Assembly (NCBI GenBank): GCA_018268595.1
Contig: JAFDWH010000009.1
Coordinates: 124,001-188,000 of the forward strand
Length of the DNA: 64,000 bases
DNA from: Actinomycetota bacterium
Lineage (GTDB): Bacteria > Actinomycetota > Thermoleophilia > Solirubrobacterales > Solirubrobacteraceae
Reading direction: 5' to 3'
This document shows positions 8,973 to 19,445 of the stretch, in pieces. The position numbers and the translations under genes were made by a program. The notes beneath the pieces were generated by a model. It saw only the letters and a list, made by a program, of their open reading frames with translations, made no database searches and had not been told where the DNA came from. Position 1 is the stretch's first letter. Every line of letters starts with the position of its first letter.

Positions 8973-10016
8973 CTAGGCGACGACCTCGACGCCGATGAGG
9001 CTTCTGGCGTCGGCGGTCAGGAGGTCCGGCTCGGCCTCCAGTACGGCGTTGAGCGCGGCGATCGCGACGGCGAGCTGGGCGCGGTCGGGTTCGCGGGTGG
9101 TGAGGTACTGGAGCTGGATGCCGGGCCACATGATCGCGCGGACCCAGCGGCGGTGGCGCTGTCTGCCGGACAGCTTGATCAGCTCGAACGAGATGCCCGC
9201 GATCAAGGGAACTCCGACGATCCGTGTGAGCAGGAGCCAGTACCAGGCCGGCAATCCGATGGGGGCGAAGACGAAGATCGCGACGACCATCACGAGCAGC
9301 AGGAAGGTCGTCCCGCAGCGGGGATGGAGGCGCGAGAAGCGCTCGGCGTTGGCCGGCGTGAGCGGCGTGCCGGACTCGAAGCAGGAGATCGTCTTGTGCT
9401 CGGCGCCGTGGTACTCGAACACGCGCCGCAGGTCTCTCAGGCGGCTGAGCGCGAGCAGGTAGCCGAGGAAGATCGCCGTTCGCAGCAGCCCCTCGACGAG
9501 CCAGAACAGGAACGACGAGTGCAGCTGGTCCTTGATCAGCGAGGTGACGCCGACGGGGATCAGGAAGAACAGGCCCACCGCCAGCAGGATCGAGACGACG
9601 ATCGTGCCGGCCCACATGCCGCCGGAGATCTCCTGCTCCTCCTCGGGCAGCTGGGCGTTCGCCGAGATTCCGAGCGCGTTGAAGCCGACCTTCAGCGACT
9701 CGCCGAGCGCGACGACCCCGCGCACGATCGGCAACCGCAGCAGGCGATGGCGTCTGAGCCACGAGTCGAGCGGCTCGACCGTGACGGCGATCTCGCCCTC
9801 GGCGGCCTCCTCCGGGTCGAGCCCCTCCCTGTGCGTGGCGAGCTGCTCGGCTGAGGGCTTGCGGACCGCGACGGCCCACGTCCTGATGCCGCGCATCATC
9901 ACGCCCTCCAGCACGGCCTGGCCGCCGACCGGGGCGTCGCGGCCGGCGCGCAGCTGGGCGGGCGGGGACGGGTCCCCGCCCGGAGCGGTGTCGGCTGGCT
10001 TGTCGGTGACGCTCAC
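8973..10016 (-). CDS. DUF1385 membrane protein
   Basis: This 347-residue integral membrane protein belongs to the DUF1385 family, of unknown function and usually found beside rpmE and prfA as it is here. Visible family motifs are GGQAVLEGVMMRG near residue 31, FEYHGAEHKTI near 200 and LHPRCGT near 231. About four hydrophobic segments lie between residues 135 and 270. Conserved His, Glu and Cys residues suggest metal or thiol chemistry, but that is speculation. The start codon is GTG. Confidence 0.85.
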   Translation of the reverse strand: MSVTDKPADTAPGGDPSPPAQLRAGRDAPVGGQAVLEGVMMRGIRTWAVAVRKPSAEQLATHREGLDPEEAAEGEIAVTVEPLDSWLRRHRLLRLPIVRGVVALGESLKVGFNALGISANAQLPEEEQEISGGMWAGTIVVSILLAVGLFFLIPVGVTSLIKDQLHSSFLFWLVEGLLRTAIFLGYLLALSRLRDLRRVFEYHGAEHKTISCFESGTPLTPANAERFSRLHPRCGTTFLLLVMVVAIFVFAPIGLPAWYWLLLTRIVGVPLIAGISFELIKLSGRQRHRRWVRAIMWPGIQLQYLTTREPDRAQLAVAIAALNAVLEAEPDLLTADARSLIGVEVVA

Positions 10017-10052
10017 CGCTTCCCCCGAAGGCGGCTCAGGCGAGGCGCGCCG

Positions 10053-10271
10053 CTACGCGTCGGCGCCCGCCCGGCGCTTGGCCGCGCGGCGCTGGAAGCG
10101 TTCGACGCGACCACCGGTGTCGACGAGCTTCTGACGGCCCGTGTAGAAGGGATGGCAGTTCGAGCAGATCTCGACGTGGATCTCTCTTTCGACAGAGCGC
10201 GTCGTGAACTCGTTGCCGCAGGTGCAGCGGACGTGCGCATCGCGGTACGTGGGATGGATTTCGGTCTTCAT
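10053..10271 (-). CDS. rpmE: 50S ribosomal protein L31
   Basis: This 72-residue L31 is the zinc-binding C+ form, with Cys16, Cys18, Cys36 and Cys39 (RCTCGNEF and [11 protein letters not shown]). The start MKTEIHPTY is typical. It is first in the operon that continues through DUF1385, prfA, prmC, tsaC, rpiB, glyA and wecA. A TACACT hexamer lies nine bases before the ATG with no ribosome binding site, so the mRNA is probably leaderless. Confidence 0.96.
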   Translation of the reverse strand: MKTEIHPTYRDAHVRCTCGNEFTTRSVEREIHVEICSNCHPFYTGRQKLVDTGGRVERFQRRAAKRRAGADA

Positions 10272-10280
10272 CGTCGGTCC

Positions 10281-10286
10281 AGTGTA
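10281..10286 (-). promoter_or_regulatory. TACACT -10 box of rpmE
   Basis: TACACT on the minus strand ends nine bases before the rpmE ATG. No Shine-Dalgarno sequence lies between them. Transcription would start within about three bases of the start codon. Confidence 0.55.
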
Positions 10287-10327
10287 GCCGGACGCGCCGG
10301 GCCCGCGCCCGACCGCCGGGAGCCGCC

Positions 10328-11125
10328 CTACGGGGCCGGGCAGACCGCGCTCAGGGCGTTGTTGGCCTCGTCGGCCTCGTCCACCGCGTTCGCCGGGTCG
10401 GCGGCGAACGTCGCCGGCTGCCCGCCGGCGGGGCAGCCCGGGCCGACGAAGCGGACCTCGGCCGTGGCGCCCGGAGCGAGCGCGCGGACCACGCGCGTGC
10501 GCTGGTCCGGAGCGGTGTCGCCGGGAAGCGTCGCGGCGATCGCGGCGCGGGCGACTGGGCTCCGCCCGTCGTTGCCGACCCGCACGACGTAGCGGACCGC
10601 GCTGCCCCGCGCCGGGAGTGCGCGCACGTCCCGCAACACGAGATCGGGACGCAGGTCCGGCTCGCGGCATGCCTTCGTCGTGAGCGCGGCCTCGCGCACG
10701 ACTCTGCCGTCCGGCGCCAGCCAGCGGAACGCGACGTGGAAGCGGTACGTCGCGGGCACCTCGAGCCGGCCGACGGCCTGGCGGTACTTGAAGACGTCAC
10801 CCGCGCGCGTGCCGAGCTGCGCGTCGCTCGGCGTCGTCCAGCTGCCGAGGCCCGGGACGTCGGTGCGCTGCGTCCAGCGCTGGCCCGGCGTGCGCTCCCA
10901 CAGCTCGATCCGCAGCGCCATGCGTCTACCGCCGGGGACCGGACGCATCCACGCGCCGACGACCGCGACGCGCCGGTCGATCGACGGCGAGCGGTGGCAG
11001 GCGACCAGGCGCGCGCCGGCGGGCGTCGCGGACGCGGCGCTCCCACCGCGCTGGGAGGCGGCGGCGAGCGCCGTCGGGACGGCGAGGGCGACGGTGAGCA
11101 GCGTGACGGCGAGGCGGGCGACCAT
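10328..11125 (-). CDS. Secreted CARDB-like protein of unknown function
   Basis: This 265-residue protein begins with a clear signal peptide ([21 protein letters not shown]). The C-terminal 100 residues look like a CARDB/immunoglobulin-like adhesion domain: [20 protein letters not shown], then [14 protein letters not shown], and a closing D-P-A-N-x-V-D-E-x-x-E-x-N-N pattern typical of that fold. Two Cys near residues 43 and 150 may form a disulphide. The substrate is unknown. The gene stands alone between rpmE and the ETF genes. Confidence 0.7.
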   Translation of the reverse strand: MVARLAVTLLTVALAVPTALAAASQRGGSAASATPAGARLVACHRSPSIDRRVAVVGAWMRPVPGGRRMALRIELWERTPGQRWTQRTDVPGLGSWTTPSDAQLGTRAGDVFKYRQAVGRLEVPATYRFHVAFRWLAPDGRVVREAALTTKACREPDLRPDLVLRDVRALPARGSAVRYVVRVGNDGRSPVARAAIAATLPGDTAPDQRTRVVRALAPGATAEVRFVGPGCPAGGQPATFAADPANAVDEADEANNALSAVCPAP

Positions 11126-11165
11126 GTGCCGCCTTAACCGCCTCGCCGCGGCGAAGTTGCGTCGC

Positions 11166-12908
11166 TCAGGTGATCTGGTAGAGCGGCCCGTCGCCGCCCT
11201 CGGGCGTCGTGAGGCGCCCGCCCTTCGCAGTGATCGCGCCGCACTGCACGCAGTTCGTGTAGTTGACGATCACGTCGACGGGCCCGGTCTCCGGCGCGTC
11301 CTCGGGGATCTCGTACACGCCCGCCGGACACATCCACTTCCACGTCTCGGCGATCTCGCGCGGGACGTGCTTCTGCACGCGGATGTGGTTCGGCGCGTCG
11401 TCGCGCGTCGCGTTGCCGGTGATGAAGACCGACGAGAGCTTGTCGAACGTGTATCTGCCGTCCGGTCTCGGATAGCGCTTGTGCGTGTTGCCGATGAACA
11501 TCGGCTTCTCGTCGTTGCGATGCCACGCGAGGCGCCCCGGTGGCAGCTTGCCTCTCGTCGCGATCGCGAGGTTGACGAGCGGGCCGCCCTTGAGGAAGCC
11601 CTTCTGGAACGGCTGGCGCAGGTTGCGCACCTCGTACAGCTCTCTGCCGGTGACCGAGTCCTCGATCATGTACTCGTAGGACTCGAACGACGTCTCGCCG
11701 TTCTTCAGGCCTCTGTAGATCGCCTCGGCGGCCAGCTTTCCGGAGTTGATGCAGTGGTGGACGCCCTTGAGCGCCGCCGTGTCGACCATGCCGCCGGCGT
11801 CGCCGACGATCACCGCGCCCGGCATCGAGAGCTTCGGCATCGACCAGTAGCCGCCGCCCGGCAGCGCCTTCGCGCCCCACGCGACGCGCTCGCCGCCGTC
11901 GAGGATCTTTCTCACGAGCGGGTGCAGCTTGAACGCCTGCAGCATGTCGTGCGCGGAGGTCGTCGCGTCCGCGTACTCGAGCCCGATCACGAAGCCGAGC
12001 GACACCAGGTGATCGCCGGTTCTCTCGTCCTTCATCGGGTAGAGCCACGTGCCGCCGACCTGGCCGTACTTGCCGGGGATCTTCGCCGGCCACGGACCGA
12101 CGGTGTGGATCAAGCGGTCGAGCGGCTTGGGGACCTTCCAGACCTCCTTGACGCCGAGCTCCCACACCTGCGGCTCGCGGCCGTCGGCGAGGTCGAACTC
12201 GCGGATCGCGGCACCGGTGAGGTGGCCCCAGCAGCCCTCGGCCAGCACGACGCACTTCGCCTTGATGTCGGTGCCGGGCTCGAAGTTGCCGAGCGGCTCG
12301 CCGTCCTTGCCGCGGCCCTTGTCGCCGGAGCGCACGCCGACGACGCGCCCCTCCTCGACGATCAACTGCGTCGCCGAGGTCTCGGTCAGCACGTAGGCGC
12401 CGCCCTCCTCCGCCTGGCGCTGCTGGTAGCGCGCCAGTGAAGACACCGAGATTATCTCGTTGCCGTGGTTCTTGAACGGCGGCGGCGTCGGGATTCGCAG
12501 CGCGAGCTTGGAGGTCGGCGTCATGTAGACGGCCTCCTTCGTGACCTCACCGAAGGCGAAGCCCTCCTTGCGCCAGTCCTCCCGCGTCAGCTCCGGGAAC
12601 AGCTCCTGCAGCGGGCCGGGGCGCATGACCGCCCCGGACAGGTTGTGGCCGCCGCAGGTCTTCGCCTTCTCGATGACCGCCACCGGCACCTCGCCGAGGC
12701 GCTCCATCAGGTCGGGGTCGTCCGCCAGCAACTGGAGCAGGCGGTTCGCGCACGCGAGGCCGGCGGTGCCGCCCCCCACGATCGCGACGCCGACCTCGAT
12801 CAGCTCGTCCTCAGGGTCGAGGCCGCGCTTGACGAACTCCTTCGGCGAGTCGACCGGCGGCGGATACGCCGCCGGGACGACCTTGCCGTTTCCGTTACTG
12901 GCGGACAT
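11166..12908 (-). CDS. fixC: Electron transfer flavoprotein:quinone oxidoreductase
   Basis: This 580-residue flavoprotein passes electrons from reduced ETF to the membrane quinone pool during acyl-CoA oxidation. The FAD-binding [14 protein letters not shown] is near residue 46, the [10 protein letters not shown] segment near 85, and the second FAD contact [14 protein letters not shown] is near 368-381. The C-terminal iron-sulfur domain starts CPAGVYE (Cys527) and contains NCVQCGAI with Cys553 and Cys556. The fourth ligand position, 559, is Ile instead of Cys. It is last in the etfB-etfA-ETFQO operon, 6 bp after etfA. Confidence 0.92.
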   Translation of the reverse strand: MSASNGNGKVVPAAYPPPVDSPKEFVKRGLDPEDELIEVGVAIVGGGTAGLACANRLLQLLADDPDLMERLGEVPVAVIEKAKTCGGHNLSGAVMRPGPLQELFPELTREDWRKEGFAFGEVTKEAVYMTPTSKLALRIPTPPPFKNHGNEIISVSSLARYQQRQAEEGGAYVLTETSATQLIVEEGRVVGVRSGDKGRGKDGEPLGNFEPGTDIKAKCVVLAEGCWGHLTGAAIREFDLADGREPQVWELGVKEVWKVPKPLDRLIHTVGPWPAKIPGKYGQVGGTWLYPMKDERTGDHLVSLGFVIGLEYADATTSAHDMLQAFKLHPLVRKILDGGERVAWGAKALPGGGYWSMPKLSMPGAVIVGDAGGMVDTAALKGVHHCINSGKLAAEAIYRGLKNGETSFESYEYMIEDSVTGRELYEVRNLRQPFQKGFLKGGPLVNLAIATRGKLPPGRLAWHRNDEKPMFIGNTHKRYPRPDGRYTFDKLSSVFITGNATRDDAPNHIRVQKHVPREIAETWKWMCPAGVYEIPEDAPETGPVDVIVNYTNCVQCGAITAKGGRLTTPEGGDGPLYQIT

Positions 12909-12914
12909 GGCGTT

Positions 12915-13892
12915 CTACGCCCCCTTCTTGGCCTTCACGGCCTCGGTGAGCTTCGGCAGGATCTTGTTGAGGTCGCCGACGATGCCGAGGTCGGAGAACT
13001 CGAAGATCGGGGCGTTCGCGTCCTTGTTGATCGCCACGATGTTCTCCGAGGCCTGCATGCCGACCTTGTGCTGGATCGCGCCGGAGATGCCCGCCGCGAG
13101 GTACAGCTTCGGCGCGACGGTCTTGCCCGTCTGGCCGATCTGCGCCGCGTAGGGGTACCAGCCGGCGTCGACGACCGCGCGCGTGGCGGCGACGGCGCCG
13201 CCGAACGCGCCGGCGAGGTCCTCGCAGAGCTGGAAGCCCTCGGCCTTGCCGAGGCCGCGGCCGCCGGCGACGAGGATGTCGGCGTCCTCGATGTTCACGT
13301 CGGCGCCGCGCTGCTCGCCGCGCTGGACCATCGTCGCCTGGTTCGACCACGGCGAGTACTCGACCGCGACGTCGACGACCTCGGCCGCCCCGCCGCCGGT
13401 CTCCTTGACCTCGAACGCGTTGATGCGGCCGATGATGATCCCGAGGTCCCCGCGGTACTTGGAGACCGAGATCTGCGAGTCGCCGAGAATCGGGCGCTCG
13501 GCGACGAGCTTGCCGCCCTCGACGTTGACGCCGGTGACCTCCATCGTCACGCCCGCCTGCTTGCGCGCGGCGAGGCCGGCGCCGATCTCGAAGCCGAGCA
13601 GGCCGCCGCCGAACAGGGCGTACGAATGGCCGTTGTCGTCGATCACCTTCGCCATCACGTCGATGACCGGCTGCGCGAGGCCCTCGGCGCCCTCTGCCTT
13701 GTAGACCTTCTTCGCGCCGTAGGAGCCGAGCGTGGCGCAGAGGTCGTTCGTGAGGTCGGCGCCGCCGACGACGACCGCGTCGCACTCGACGCCCAGCTCG
13801 CCGGCGAGCTTCGCGCCCTCGGACACGGCGCCGAGCGAGTTCTTGTTGAAGGCGCCCTCGTAGTGGAGGACGTAGACCAGGATGTTGCCCAT
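12915..13892 (-). CDS. etfA: Electron transfer flavoprotein alpha subunit
   Basis: This 325-residue subunit holds the FAD of ETF. The C-terminal FAD domain shows [15 protein letters not shown] near residue 207, [21 protein letters not shown] near 250, and [11 protein letters not shown] just after it. The ATG at 13892 lies two bases after the etfB stop, which fixes the start although the frame continues upstream. In mycobacteria the pair is fixB/fixA next to the MGLP genes, as discussed elsewhere. Confidence 0.95.
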   Translation of the reverse strand: MGNILVYVLHYEGAFNKNSLGAVSEGAKLAGELGVECDAVVVGGADLTNDLCATLGSYGAKKVYKAEGAEGLAQPVIDVMAKVIDDNGHSYALFGGGLLGFEIGAGLAARKQAGVTMEVTGVNVEGGKLVAERPILGDSQISVSKYRGDLGIIIGRINAFEVKETGGGAAEVVDVAVEYSPWSNQATMVQRGEQRGADVNIEDADILVAGGRGLGKAEGFQLCEDLAGAFGGAVAATRAVVDAGWYPYAAQIGQTGKTVAPKLYLAAGISGAIQHKVGMQASENIVAINKDANAPIFEFSDLGIVGDLNKILPKLTEAVKAKKGA

Positions 13893-13894
13893 GA

Positions 13895-14686
13895 TCAGAT
13901 CAACTTCCTCTCGTCGAGCCAGGCGACGATCTGCTCGACCGTCTCGTTCGTGTCCTCGTCCTCGATGATCTTGCCCGCGGCCTTGGCCGGCGGGGCCTTG
14001 AACTCGCCGCAGTCGACGCGCGAGCCGTCGGCGCCGACGAGCGAGCCGTCGATGCCGACGTCGCCCGACGCCTTCGTGTCGAGCGGCTTTTTCTTCGCGC
14101 CCATGATCGCCTTCAAGGACGGATAGCGGGGCTCGTTGATCGCGTCGCCGACCGAGATCACGGCCGGGAGCTGGACCTGGACGGTGTCGTAGCCGTACTC
14201 GGCCTGGCGCTCGCAGCGCAGCGCGCCGCCGTCGACGTCCATCTTGATGACCTGCGTCAGCGAGGGCATCTTGAGGTGGTCCGCCACGACCGCGCCGATC
14301 GTGTAGCACTCGCCGTCGTCCGACTGCTGGCCCAGCAGGACGAGGTCCGGCTGCTCCGACTCGAGCACCTTCGCGAGCGCGTAGCCGGTCGCGGCGACGT
14401 CGGAGCCGGCGAGCGCGGCGTCGGTCAGATGCACGGAGCGGTCGGCGCCGAGCGAGACGGCCTTGTGGAGCGCGCGCACGGCGGACTCCGGCCCCATCGT
14501 CACGGCGACGATCTCCTCGACGGGGACTGCCCCGCCCTCCTTGATCTGCATCGCCGCCTCGATGGCGTGCGTGTCATACGGGTTGAGGTTCTTCTCCCCG
14601 CTGCGGTCCATTCGCCCCGTCGATGGGTCGATGCGCTTCTCGACGGCGGCGTCCGGCACCTCTTTGACCAGGACGCAAATCTTCAA
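13895..14686 (-). CDS. etfB: Electron transfer flavoprotein beta subunit
   Basis: This 263-residue subunit binds AMP and docks acyl-CoA dehydrogenases. It begins MKICVLVKEVPD, with LNPYDTHAIEAA near 34 and LLGQQSDDGE near 120. The Arg-Tyr-Pro-Ser-Leu-Lys recognition-loop stretch is near 187. The start codon is TTG, supported by a perfect AGGAGG eight bases upstream. It heads the ETF operon behind a palindromic operator. It presumably accepts electrons from the acyl-CoA dehydrogenase encoded 1.5 kb further on. Confidence 0.95.
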   Translation of the reverse strand: MKICVLVKEVPDAAVEKRIDPSTGRMDRSGEKNLNPYDTHAIEAAMQIKEGGAVPVEEIVAVTMGPESAVRALHKAVSLGADRSVHLTDAALAGSDVAATGYALAKVLESEQPDLVLLGQQSDDGECYTIGAVVADHLKMPSLTQVIKMDVDGGALRCERQAEYGYDTVQVQLPAVISVGDAINEPRYPSLKAIMGAKKKPLDTKASGDVGIDGSLVGADGSRVDCGEFKAPPAKAAGKIIEDEDTNETVEQIVAWLDERKLI

Positions 14687-14746
14687 CTCGGGTGCCTCCT
14701 AAGGAAAACAGGCAAAACGCGTGTTCGTGGCTATCGCTGGCGGCGG

Positions 14747-14773
14747 ATGATACCGCGTTGACTGACCAGTCAA
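14747..14773 (-). promoter_or_regulatory. etf promoter with TetR-type palindromic operator
   Basis: The sequence at 14758-14773 has arms TTGACTG and CAGTCAA (7 bp, 2-nt spacer). On the minus strand one arm supplies a TTGACT -35 box and TATCAT follows 15 bases later as -10. A 16-bp dyad over the -35 box is the usual layout for repression by a TetR-family protein such as an acyl-CoA-responsive FadR-type regulator. No regulator gene lies adjacent, so its identity is unknown. Confidence 0.65.
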
Positions 14774-14837
14774 TCGCACCACCCGGCGCGAACCGCCGGC
14801 GGGCGGATCGGACCCGCCGCGGACGCCGCTGCGGGCG

Positions 14838-15248
14838 TCAGGCGGACGTGCGCACGGCGCCGCGCACGAACGCCACGATGTCCTGCGTGGGCGTGCCCGG
14901 CGTGAACACCTCCGCGACCCCCAGCTCCTTCAGCTCGGGAATGTCGTCGGCCGGGATCGTCCCCCCGACCGTCACGACGACGTCGTCGACGTCCTGCGCA
15001 CGCAAGAGCTCGACCACCCGCGGCACGAGCGTCATGTGCGCACCGGAGAGGATCGACAGACCGACCGCGTCCGCGTCCTCCTGGATCACCGTCTCCACGA
15101 TCTGCTCAGGCGTCTGATGCAAACCCGTGTAGATGACCTCCATGCCCGCATCACGCAACGCACGCGCGATGATCTTCGCGCCGCGATCGTGCCCATCCAG
15201 GCCCGGCTTCGCGACGACGACGCGGATCTTGCGCTCGGTCGTGCTCAT
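14838..15248 (-). CDS. B12-binding subunit of a methylmalonyl-CoA-type mutase
   Basis: This 136-residue protein is a free-standing cobalamin-binding domain. The base-off/His-on motif is [11 protein letters not shown] (D-x-H-x-x-G), followed by [10 protein letters not shown] and [10 protein letters not shown]. It matches the C-terminal domain of methylmalonyl-CoA or isobutyryl-CoA mutase, which in split enzymes is encoded separately. The large catalytic subunit is not in the window. The chaperone GTPase gene meaB lies 6 kb away, supporting the mutase assignment over a methyltransferase corrinoid protein. Confidence 0.88.
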   Translation of the reverse strand: MSTTERKIRVVVAKPGLDGHDRGAKIIARALRDAGMEVIYTGLHQTPEQIVETVIQEDADAVGLSILSGAHMTLVPRVVELLRAQDVDDVVVTVGGTIPADDIPELKELGVAEVFTPGTPTQDIVAFVRGAVRTSA

Positions 15249-16156
15249 TGCGCGCGGATGTTAGGTGAAACTCCTCCTACATGCCGTCGCCGCGTGCCGC
15301 CGGCCAGGAGCGTGCTCACGCCCCGGCTGCGCGCCAGCACGACCGTCGCGCCGAGGTTCAGCGCGAGGCCGGCGAGCAGCGGCGCCCCCGCGAGCGCAGC
15401 GCTCCCCCAGCGCTCGCGCAGGAACAGCGGCTCGAGCGCGATCGGGACGAACGTCTGCACCGCGAACGAGATCGGCACGACCGTCGTGGCGGCGAGCCGC
15501 TGGAACGCCGTCATCTCCGTCAGCAACGCCCCGGCGCCGGCGAGCAGCCCGACGCCGGCCCACACGGCGGCGGAGAGCCAATGGCCGCCGCCGGCGTCGT
15601 CGCCGAACAGCTTCGTCGCGACGTTCGTCGCGCCGTAGCCGAGGCCCGAGCCGATCGTGACCGCGAGCGCCGTGTCCCAGCGCCGGCCGCGCAACGCGAT
15701 CGGCAGCAGCGACAGCGCGACCAGCCCGCCGAGAACGAGCGCGAGGACGGCGCCGGGGCGGTGCGTCTCGATGTGGTTGGGCGCGCCCCAGGCGAGCAGG
15801 GCGACGCCGACGATCATCGCCAGCACGCCGCCCCACTCGGCGCGTCCGACGCGCTCGCCGAGCGTGCGCGCGCCGAGCACGAGCAGCACGAGCAGGCCGA
15901 GCGCGAGCGCCGGCTGGACGACGACGAACGGCGCCTGCTCGAACGCGAGCACCTGGAGCGGCACGCCGAGCAGGCCGATGGCGCCGCCGGCGAGCCAGCG
16001 GCGGCGGCGCACCAGCCGCGTGAGCAGCGTGACGCGCAGGCCCTCCTCGGGCGGCTCCGCGCGCGCGTCGAGCGCCTGGAGCGCGACGCCGACGCTGAAC
16101 AGGACCGCTGCCATGACCGCGGCGAGGAGCCCGAGCAGGAAGGCGGCCTGGTGCAT
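15245..16156 (-). CDS. DMT/EamA-like membrane transporter
   Basis: This 303-residue protein has nine to ten hydrophobic helices in two related halves, as in the drug/metabolite transporter superfamily. A half-way segment reads [17 protein letters not shown] and the second half contains [14 protein letters not shown]. It resembles the NIPA/DMT proteins often annotated only as hypothetical. The substrate cannot be inferred. It overlaps the B12-binding gene by four bases, so it is co-translated with the acyl-CoA genes. Confidence 0.7.
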   Translation of the reverse strand: MHQAAFLLGLLAAVMAAVLFSVGVALQALDARAEPPEEGLRVTLLTRLVRRRRWLAGGAIGLLGVPLQVLAFEQAPFVVVQPALALGLLVLLVLGARTLGERVGRAEWGGVLAMIVGVALLAWGAPNHIETHRPGAVLALVLGGLVALSLLPIALRGRRWDTALAVTIGSGLGYGATNVATKLFGDDAGGGHWLSAAVWAGVGLLAGAGALLTEMTAFQRLAATTVVPISFAVQTFVPIALEPLFLRERWGSAALAGAPLLAGLALNLGATVVLARSRGVSTLLAGGTRRRHVGGVSPNIRAQ

Positions 16157-16162
16157 CGCCTC

Positions 16163-17292
<1,130 letters not shown>

Positions 17293-17296
<4 letters not shown>

Positions 17297-18174
17297 CGCG
17301 GGCGGCGCAGCGGACGGCGCGGCGGGATGCGGCGCGGCGGCGGGACCGGCTTGCGGCGCCCCAGCGCGAGCGAGCCGAGCCCGCCGAGTGCCGCCGCGCC
17401 GGCGAGCGAGCCGGCGACGACGAGGCGCCGGCCCAGCCGCTCGAAGCGCAGCACCTCCCAGCCCTCCTCGCGCGCGACGCGCGCGAGCGTCGCGTCGGGG
17501 TTGACCGCGACCGGATGGCCGACCGCGCGCAGCATCGGCAGGTCCGACTCGGAGTCGGAGTAGGCCCACGAGGCGGACAGGTCGATCCCGCGCTCGACCG
17601 CCAGCTCGCGCATCGCCTGCGCCTTGCCCTCGCGGTAGGTGAACGGCCCGTGCGGCCTGCCGGTGTAGACGCCGTCGACGACCTCCGAGCGCGCGCCGAC
17701 GCCGCCGTCGAAGCCCAGCACCAGCGCCAGCACCTGCGCCAGCTCGTGCGCGGCGGCGGTGCAGATGTAGACCTCGCGGCCCTCGTCCTGATGCTGCCAG
17801 GCGACCTGCAGCATCTGCGGGTAGACGCGCGGCAGCACGCCCGCCAGCACGGCGGGGCCGAGCCGCTGCAGGTCGCGCACGCGCACGCCCTCGATCGCGC
17901 GCGCGATCCGCTCGCGCAGCTCGTCGGTCGCCGCGTCGGTGGAGCCCTTCAGGCGGAACTGGACGTTCGCCCACGCGCCCGCGGCGAGCTGGCGGCGCGA
18001 GATGAGCCCGTTGCGGTAGGAGGCGCGCGCGAACTCGTACGCCGACGAGCCCGCCATCAGCGTGCGGTCGAGGTCGAAGAAGGCGGCCGCGCGCAGCGCG
18101 TCGGCGCCGCGCGCACCGCCCGCGCCGCCGGCCGCGGGGGCCGGCGGACGGGGGTCGGTCGCGACGTCGCTCAG
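17293..18174 (-). CDS. HAD-IB family phosphatase, probable CTG start
   Basis: This 293-residue protein belongs to the phosphoserine-phosphatase-like HAD-IB group. Motif I is [11 protein letters not shown] near residue 36-46, motif II is ICTAAAHE, and motif III/IV is [13 protein letters not shown] basic, proline-rich C-terminal tail follows a hydrophobic segment (about 250-275) that may anchor it to the membrane. No ATG, GTG or TTG exists in frame before motif I. A CTG at 18174 overlaps the thiolase stop as CTGA and has GAGGTG eight bases upstream, so CTG initiation is proposed. A start closer to motif I, also CTG, is the alternative. The substrate may be a phospho-lipid headgroup, which is a guess. 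Confidence 0.8.
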
Positions 18175-19355
18175 GACGCGGGCACCTCGACGATCACGGC
18201 GTCGCCCTGGCCGCCGCCCGAGCAGATCGCGGCGCAGCCGCGGCCGCCGCCGCGGCGCTGCAGCTCCAGCACGAGCGAGCCGAGGATGCGCGCGCCGGAG
18301 GCGCCGATCGGGTGGCCGAGCGCGACCGCGCCGCCGTTGACGTTGACCTTGTCCTCGTCGATCCCGAGCATGCGGATCGAGTTGAGCGTGACCGAGGCGA
18401 ACGCCTCGTTGATCTCCCACACGTCGATGTCGTCGACCGACAGGCCGGCGAGGCGCAGCGCCTTCTGTGCAGCGAGCGCGGGCGTTCTCGCGAGGTACGG
18501 GAAGTCGTCCGCGACTTGCGCCTGCGCGACGATCGTGGCGAGCGCCTTCTTGCCGTTCTTCGCGGCCCACTCGTCGGAGGCCAGCACGAGCGCGCCGCCG
18601 CCGTCGTTGACGCCGGGCGCGTTGCCGGCCGTGTGCGAGCCGTCCTTCATGAAGATCGGCGGCAGCTTCGCGAGCGTCTCCAGGGTCGTGTCGCGGCGCG
18701 GCGCCTCGTCGACCTCGACGACCGTGTCGCCCTTCTTGCCCTTCACCGTGACGGGGACGATCTCCTCCGGCAGGCGACCCTCGTCGGTCGCCTTGATCGC
18801 CAGCTCGTGCGAGCGCACCGACCAGCGGTCCATGTCGGCGCGCGTCAGCTCCAGCTCGGCGGCGACCTCGGACGCCTCGTGCGCCATGTGCTTGCCGGAG
18901 AACGGGTTCGTGAGCCCGTCGTTGATCATCGAGTCGATCGCCTTCGCGTCGCCCATGCGGAAGCCGAAGCGCGCGCCCTTGAGCAGGTACGGCGCGTTCG
19001 ACATCGACTCCATGCCGCCGCCCACGGCGACCTCGACGTCGCCCGCGCGGATCGCCGCGTCGAGGATCCCGGCCGCGCGAATGCCAGACGCGCACACCTT
19101 GTTGATCGTCTCCGAGGACACCTCCTTGGGGATCCCCGCCTTGATCTGGGCTTGGCGCGACGGGATCTGGCCCTGCCCGGCCTGGATCACCTGGCCCATC
19201 ACGACGTGCTGGACCTGCTCCGGCTCGACGCCGGCGCGCTCGAGCGCCGCCTTGATGGCGGTTCCGCCCAGCTCGGTCGCGTCGAGCGAGGACAGGCCGC
19301 CCCCGAGCTTTCCGATCGGGGTGCGGGCGGCACCGAGGATGACGGTCTTGGGCAT
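18171..19355 (-). CDS. Acetyl-CoA acetyltransferase (thiolase)
   Basis: This 394-residue thiolase cleaves or condenses acyl-CoA chains. The nucleophile is Cys88 in [10 protein letters not shown], the base pair is His in [10 protein letters not shown], and the second Cys is in CSGGGQGDA. It opens the acyl-CoA operon. GGAGA lies seven bases before the ATG, and TAGCAT at 19413-19418 (minus) is a possible -10 box. It is divergent from pepA over a 90-bp gap. Confidence 0.95.
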   Translation of the reverse strand: MPKTVILGAARTPIGKLGGGLSSLDATELGGTAIKAALERAGVEPEQVQHVVMGQVIQAGQGQIPSRQAQIKAGIPKEVSSETINKVCASGIRAAGILDAAIRAGDVEVAVGGGMESMSNAPYLLKGARFGFRMGDAKAIDSMINDGLTNPFSGKHMAHEASEVAAELELTRADMDRWSVRSHELAIKATDEGRLPEEIVPVTVKGKKGDTVVEVDEAPRRDTTLETLAKLPPIFMKDGSHTAGNAPGVNDGGGALVLASDEWAAKNGKKALATIVAQAQVADDFPYLARTPALAAQKALRLAGLSVDDIDVWEINEAFASVTLNSIRMLGIDEDKVNVNGGAVALGHPIGASGARILGSLVLELQRRGGGRGCAAICSGGGQGDAVIVEVPAS

Positions 19356-19432
19356 CGGGATCTCCGTGTTTGGCGGTGTGGGAGGGGCGCCCGCCGGGGG
19401 CGCCGGCCCCGAATGCTAGACGCGCCGACGGG

Positions 19433-19438
19433 TAACCT
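19433..19438 (+). promoter_or_regulatory. TAACCT -10 box of pepA
   Basis: TAACCT ends seven bases before the pepA ATG, with no ribosome binding site between. This would give a leaderless mRNA. Confidence 0.5.
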
Positions 19439-19445
19439 GCCGCGG

